From a virus, in the IMG/VR virus record IMGVR_UViG_3300044615_000902, positions 1-24,420 of that record: a stretch of DNA of 24,420 nucleotides; one strand, 5' to 3'. The notes beneath the pieces were generated by a model. The model did no database searches and was not told the DNA's origin. It worked only from the letters and a program-made list of their open reading frames with translations. Both the position numbers and the translations under genes were made by a program. Shown here piece by piece: positions 20,849 to 24,420 of the stretch (its first letter is position 1; each line of letters begins with the position of its first letter).

Positions 20849-23356
20849 ATGACTACTCAAGACGTTCCCTCCACTCAACTAGAGGACATCCCTCCATGCC
20901 CCAAAGGCATCCCCCAAGAGGCATGGATAGCTCAGTACCACAAGGAGATGAAATCCCTGGATGACGGGGTGGAACGCTTTGAAGCTAGCTGCAAGAAGGC
21001 CAAGGAGTACGGGGCTGAGACTCGGACCATTCCTGGCCAAGCCCTCTTGTCCCGCATGGTGCAGCCTGTAGCGGATGCACTGGACGCCTGGATTAAGACT
21101 GCCAACAGTGGTAAGCCAGGACCCCGCCATGAGGTCCTTCCTCTCTTCCAGGCGCTACCAAGCACAACCGTTGCTAGCTACCTAGCATGCAAAGCCGTGG
21201 TCGATGAGTTGACCATGGAGACTCGCACAGCGAACCGCTTGGCGTTTGTGATTGCGGAGCGTTTGGAGACAGAGATTCGGGTGAGGACCATGATGGAGGC
21301 CCCGCACGCCCGTAGGGCTACCAAAGCCATCATGCAGAAAACCAAGAGGCAGGCTCAAGGGTACAAGACTACCCGTGCCATCCTTATTCGGGCTGCAAAC
21401 AAGGGTCTAGCGGTGAAGCTGCCCAAGTTTAACATGCGGGCTCGGGCTCTCCTGGGTGGCTGCCTTATCCAGCTTATCATGGATACAACCGGAGTGATTG
21501 AGTTTAGAGAGGACTTCGTTAACGGTTCAACCTCCACGAAGATGGTTGTTCCCTCTGCTGAAACCAAGCGTTGGCTTGCGGGACGCATGGAAGCCCTCAA
21601 AGAATCCAGCCCCTATTATACGCCTCTGGTATGTTCCCCGCGTCCCTGGGATAACCCCTATGAGGGTGGATACTGGCATCTGCCTGTGCCTCTTGTTCGT
21701 CGGGCCAAGCCTGCCTATCTGGAAGAGTTAGCAAACTCAGTGAACATCCAGAATGTTTACGAGGCTGTTAATGCTCTCCAGGCAACAGCATGGGAAGTCA
21801 ATCCGGTAGTCCAATATGTCCTGGCTCAACTCTGGGAATCCCAGGACTACCCGGCGTCATTCATGGTAAAGGCTGAGGATGAGCACTTGCCCCACTGTGA
21901 TAAAGCTACCATGTCTAACGAGGAGTTTAAGAAGGCTGTCATGCGTCTTCAGCAGCTACGGGCCAAGCACAAGGAGGACGCCAGCAAGCGTAAGGCTCTC
22001 ATGCAGACCATACAGGCTGCTGGGGAATACCTGGGCTCTCCGCTATGGTTCGCATACAATCTGGATTTCAGGGGGCGTATCTATCCCATTGCTACCCATC
22101 TAACCCCACAGGGTGACGATGTACAGCGTGGGTTGCTCTGCTTTGCCAAGTCTAAACTCGTAGAAACCCAAGAGCAAGTGGACTGCCTAGCTATCCATGG
22201 TGCCAACTGTTGGGGCAATAAGGTGGACAAGCAGGGATTCAAGGCTCGCATAGCCTGGATCACGGAGCATGAGGACCTTATCATTGCTTCTGCTGCTGAT
22301 CCCCTGAGCAATCGGGAATGGATGAAAGCTGATGAGCCGTTCCAATTCCTAGCATTCTGCTTGGAGTGGACAACGTTTCTAGGGGAAGGCTTGGGCGTAT
22401 TCCGCACCAAACTCCCGGTAGCTGTCGATGGTACATGCTCTGGCCTTCAACATTTCTCCGCTCTACTGCGTGATCCAATCGGAGCCTCAGCTACCAACCT
22501 GACTCCAAGTGAGATACCAAGCGACATCTATGCTGTAGTCGCACATAAGACCATGGAGAAGGTAAAGGCAATCCTGGCAGTAGAGCCAGAGAACATCATG
22601 GCTAAAGGCTGGGTTGATTTCGGAATTGACCGTGGCTGCGCTAAGCGACCCGTCATGACTCTTCCCTATGGCGCTACTGCCTACTCAGCCCGTGAGTATG
22701 TACAGGATTGGCTAGACGAAAAGATGCTTGGAGGAAAGGCCAGCACCTTTGGAGAACATGGCACCTTCAAAGCTAGCCTTTGGTTGACTCCACACCTATG
22801 GGCAGCCATTGGAGAGACGGTAGTGGCAGCACGGCAGGCCATGGATTGGCTCCAGGATGTGGCCAGGATTGTAGCCAAGTCTGGTAATCCGGTATGGTGG
22901 ACAACGCCAACAGGGTTCCAGGTGTTCCAAGGTTATCCCAATACCAAGCAACGCCGGGTAGACACAGCCCTACAAGGGAGCAAGGTCTTTGTATCCTACC
23001 GTGAGGAAACCAAAGGGTATGATTCTGGTAAGGCTGCATCTGGCCTTGCTCCAAACTTCGTACACAGCATGGATGCCTCAGCCTTAACACTGACCGTCAA
23101 TGGTTGCATGGCTGAAGGCATTGACGCCTTTGGAATGATCCATGACTCCTTTGCTACACACTGCACTGATATGCCAAAGATGAACAGGATTCTTCGGGAT
23201 GTCTTTGTGGACATGTACACCAAACATGATGTGCTGGCTGAGTTTGAATCAGCAGTACGCGAAGTGCTGCCTAAGGACGCTAAGCTACCTCCACGTCCAA
23301 CCATGGGCAGTCTGGATATTAACCAAGTCAGGGATAGTCTGTACTTTTTCTCATGA
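20849..23356 (+). CDS. T7-type single-subunit DNA-directed RNA polymerase
   Basis: The 835-residue protein is slightly shorter than T7 gp1 (883). It has the conserved blocks in order: NLDFRGRIYPIATHLTPQGD; motif A with DGTCSGLQHFSALLRDP (catalytic D527); motif B KRPVMTLPYGATAYS with K599 and Y607; and motif C MIHDSFATH (catalytic D766). The region between about 690 and 745 (WWTTPTGFQVFQGY to SGLAPNFVHSMD) includes the specificity loop that reads the promoter, and it differs from T7, so promoters should differ too. It would transcribe middle and late phage genes. The ATG has GGAG at 11 bases. A hairpin and the tRNA separate it from the integrase. Confidence 0.97.
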   Translation: MTTQDVPSTQLEDIPPCPKGIPQEAWIAQYHKEMKSLDDGVERFEASCKKAKEYGAETRTIPGQALLSRMVQPVADALDAWIKTANSGKPGPRHEVLPLFQALPSTTVASYLACKAVVDELTMETRTANRLAFVIAERLETEIRVRTMMEAPHARRATKAIMQKTKRQAQGYKTTRAILIRAANKGLAVKLPKFNMRARALLGGCLIQLIMDTTGVIEFREDFVNGSTSTKMVVPSAETKRWLAGRMEALKESSPYYTPLVCSPRPWDNPYEGGYWHLPVPLVRRAKPAYLEELANSVNIQNVYEAVNALQATAWEVNPVVQYVLAQLWESQDYPASFMVKAEDEHLPHCDKATMSNEEFKKAVMRLQQLRAKHKEDASKRKALMQTIQAAGEYLGSPLWFAYNLDFRGRIYPIATHLTPQGDDVQRGLLCFAKSKLVETQEQVDCLAIHGANCWGNKVDKQGFKARIAWITEHEDLIIASAADPLSNREWMKADEPFQFLAFCLEWTTFLGEGLGVFRTKLPVAVDGTCSGLQHFSALLRDPIGASATNLTPSEIPSDIYAVVAHKTMEKVKAILAVEPENIMAKGWVDFGIDRGCAKRPVMTLPYGATAYSAREYVQDWLDEKMLGGKASTFGEHGTFKASLWLTPHLWAAIGETVVAARQAMDWLQDVARIVAKSGNPVWWTTPTGFQVFQGYPNTKQRRVDTALQGSKVFVSYREETKGYDSGKAASGLAPNFVHSMDASALTLTVNGCMAEGIDAFGMIHDSFATHCTDMPKMNRILRDVFVDMYTKHDVLAEFESAVREVLPKDAKLPPRPTMGSLDINQVRDSLYFFS

Positions 23357-23360
23357 CGTC

Positions 23361-23373
23361 AACCTAAGCTGAA
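23361..23373 (+). promoter_or_regulatory. Motif aacctaagctgaa after RNA polymerase gene
   Basis: It differs by one base from the copy at 20776-20788. It lies in the 27-base gap before the next gene and overlaps the bases just upstream of that gene's ribosome binding site (AAAGGA). It may be a phage promoter or a translational element; evidence is recurrence only. Confidence 0.25.
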
Positions 23374-23383
23374 AGGAAACCTA

Positions 23384-23653
23384 TTGGTAGACCTCCGCCA
23401 AAAGATGGCCAATGAGCATTCCAGGAATGTAGCTAAGGCTACCCATGGAGTCATCACAGCCATACAATCATTTCCACCACACATGCAAATCATGGCTGCC
23501 TTTGTGGCTGCCCATGTTCTGCTTCGTCATCATGGTATGGGCATTCGTGACATTCACGATATCTCAACCAACTACATCGACGGATGGATCAATACCCATC
23601 CTGAGAACCAAGCAATAACAGATACAATCAAGGATATTTCCTCCAATGGCTAA
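23384..23653 (+). CDS. Hypothetical protein, TTG start
   Basis: The 89-residue protein is unrecognised. I choose the TTG at 23384 because AAAGGA lies 8 bases before it, whereas the first in-frame ATG (23405) has no ribosome binding site. The sequence is helical, with a moderately hydrophobic middle (about residues 34-50, QIMAAFVAAHVLLRHHG) not long enough to be a sure membrane span. Its end overlaps the ssDNA-binding protein gene by 8 bases. It lies between polymerase and gp2.5 equivalents, where T7-like phages carry small inhibitors of host enzymes; any such role is speculative. Confidence 0.6.
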   Translation: MVDLRQKMANEHSRNVAKATHGVITAIQSFPPHMQIMAAFVAAHVLLRHHGMGIRDIHDISTNYIDGWINTHPENQAITDTIKDISSNG

Positions 23654-24302
23654 GACCGTTCTCGTTTCTCCTCGTGGCATCGCTGTCTATCCTAAGCTTG
23701 TCGGGAAGCCCGATGAGTACCAGGGCAAGAAGTTCTGGTGCACTAAGCTCCGTCTGACTGCTGAACAGGTTGCCCCAATCCAGACGGTAGTTGCTACTGC
23801 CCTGGCTGAGCACCGTGCTCGTATTGCAGCAGATATCAATATGAAGCCCCTGGATAAGAAGAAGAAGCTAGAGTATGCAGACGCTAGCCCAATCTCCAAG
23901 GAGCTAGACAAGGAAGGCAATGAAACTGGCTTCTATGTTGTGGCGTTCAAGACCAACTATGAATTCAAGGATAAGCTAGGTCAACTCAAGACCACTACGG
24001 TTCCTATCTTTGATGCCAAGGGGACTCCGATTCGCCCTGCTAGCATCTGGGGTGGCTCAGAAATCAAGGTGAGCTATGAGCCCTGGCCCTACGATTCAGG
24101 CAGCAGCAAGAATATTGGTGTCTCCCTACGTATCCATGCTGTTCAAATCCTGAAGCTAGTGAGTGGCAATGGTGGCTCCGCTGATGGCTTTGGATTCCAG
24201 GCTGAGGAAGGCTATGTGGCTCCTGAGCAGACCGCAGAGGCACCAGCAGAGCAGCCTGTGGACGGTGCTCCAGTTGATCCAGCAAAGCCCGGTGACTACT
24301 AA
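23646..24302 (+). CDS. Single-stranded DNA-binding protein (T7 gp2.5-like)
   Basis: The 218-residue protein is near T7 gp2.5 (232) in length. The OB-fold-like body spans residues 1-175 (KTVLVSPRGIAVYPKLVGKP, KFWCTKLRLTAEQ, FYVVAFKTNYEFKD, IFDAKGTPIRP, GGSEIKVSYEPWPY, GVSLRIHAVQILKL). An acidic, Pro/Ala-rich tail ends in PGDY; the acidic tail with a terminal aromatic residue is the feature of gp2.5 that contacts polymerase and helicase-primase. It coats ssDNA in replication and recombination. The start overlaps the upstream gene, and the stop overlaps the next start. Confidence 0.85.
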   Translation: MAKTVLVSPRGIAVYPKLVGKPDEYQGKKFWCTKLRLTAEQVAPIQTVVATALAEHRARIAADINMKPLDKKKKLEYADASPISKELDKEGNETGFYVVAFKTNYEFKDKLGQLKTTTVPIFDAKGTPIRPASIWGGSEIKVSYEPWPYDSGSSKNIGVSLRIHAVQILKLVSGNGGSADGFGFQAEEGYVAPEQTAEAPAEQPVDGAPVDPAKPGDY

Positions 24303-24420
24303 TGCCCTTTGCTCGACACTGGACTCAAGCAGCCGGTATCAAGCGTGATGGTCAATACCGCTGCAAGATGGAGCGTGAGGTTGTAGAAGCTGCAAAGCAA
24401 CTCGACCGTAACCTTCAATA
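24302..24420 (+). CDS. Start of a gene in the T7 endonuclease I position (partial)
   Basis: The ATG overlaps the preceding TAA by one base. The 39 visible residues (MPFARHWTQAAGIKRDGQYR, then CKMEREVVEAAKQLDRNLQ) run off the window. In T7, gene 3 (Holliday-junction resolving endonuclease I) follows gene 2.5, and its N-terminus likewise has an FRSGLE..V..L helix, which the YRCKMEREVVEAAKQL segment recalls. The catalytic Asp, Glu and Lys residues lie beyond the window, so the call rests on position and slight similarity. Confidence 0.45.
   Translation, partial: MPFARHWTQAAGIKRDGQYRCKMEREVVEAAKQLDRNLQ

Overview
This window is a stretch of a T7-like podovirus genome (Autographiviridae type, Gram-negative host). 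Every supported gene is on the + strand. The diagnostic genes are a single-subunit T7-type RNA polymerase, a set of internal core (ejection) proteins equivalent to T7 gp13-gp14-gp15-gp16, T7 gp17-type tail fibre N-termini, a gp18/gp19 terminase pair and a gp2.5-type ssDNA-binding protein. Unlike T7, it also carries a complete tyrosine integrase, a winged-helix regulator and a tRNA-Leu-like sequence just upstream of the RNA polymerase, so it looks temperate or descended from a temperate phage. This resembles the integrase/tRNA arrangement known from some marine T7-like phages.

Layout. 1-7049: end of a gp13-like protein, then gp14-, gp15- and gp16-like internal virion proteins; the gp16 equivalent has an HExxH metallopeptidase-like motif and no recognisable N-terminal transglycosylase. 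7049-11839: adsorption module with a short gp17-like adaptor carrying a collagen-like linker, a small beta-rich protein, a large receptor-binding protein, a 94-residue protein and a second gp17-like fibre. A GC-rich block of foreign composition (about 8945-10410) covers the C-terminal two thirds of the receptor-binding protein and the start of the next gene. 11839-14055: putative holin, terminase small and large subunits. 14056-15402: a 1.3-kb stretch without convincing genes, full of direct and inverted repeats, often phased at about 11 bp, plus a long hairpin with a T-tract. In T7-like phages the genome ends lie here, so the window runs across a joined end (circularly assembled or concatemeric DNA).

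15403-20479: early or lysogeny region of small genes: a membrane-anchored protein, a Cys-rich protein, unknown proteins, an 18-repeat pentapeptide protein, small membrane and micro-proteins, a zinc deaminase-like protein, a MarR-like winged-helix protein and the integrase. 20511-20593: class II tRNA-Leu(UAG)-like gene and candidate attP. 20849-24420: RNA polymerase, a small protein started by TTG, the ssDNA-binding protein, and the start of a gene in the position of T7 endonuclease I.

How it fits together: the integrase, regulator and attP-like tRNA would decide integration. The phage RNA polymerase would then drive replication and late genes. Terminase acts at the repeat-rich junction, and the internal core and tail modules handle DNA entry and host recognition. 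The genes read CTA leucine codons and CTAG tetranucleotides unusually often, and the tRNA has the matching UAG anticodon. Since integrase, tRNA and polymerase are contiguous, the putative attP is uninterrupted, which argues for free phage DNA rather than an integrated prophage.
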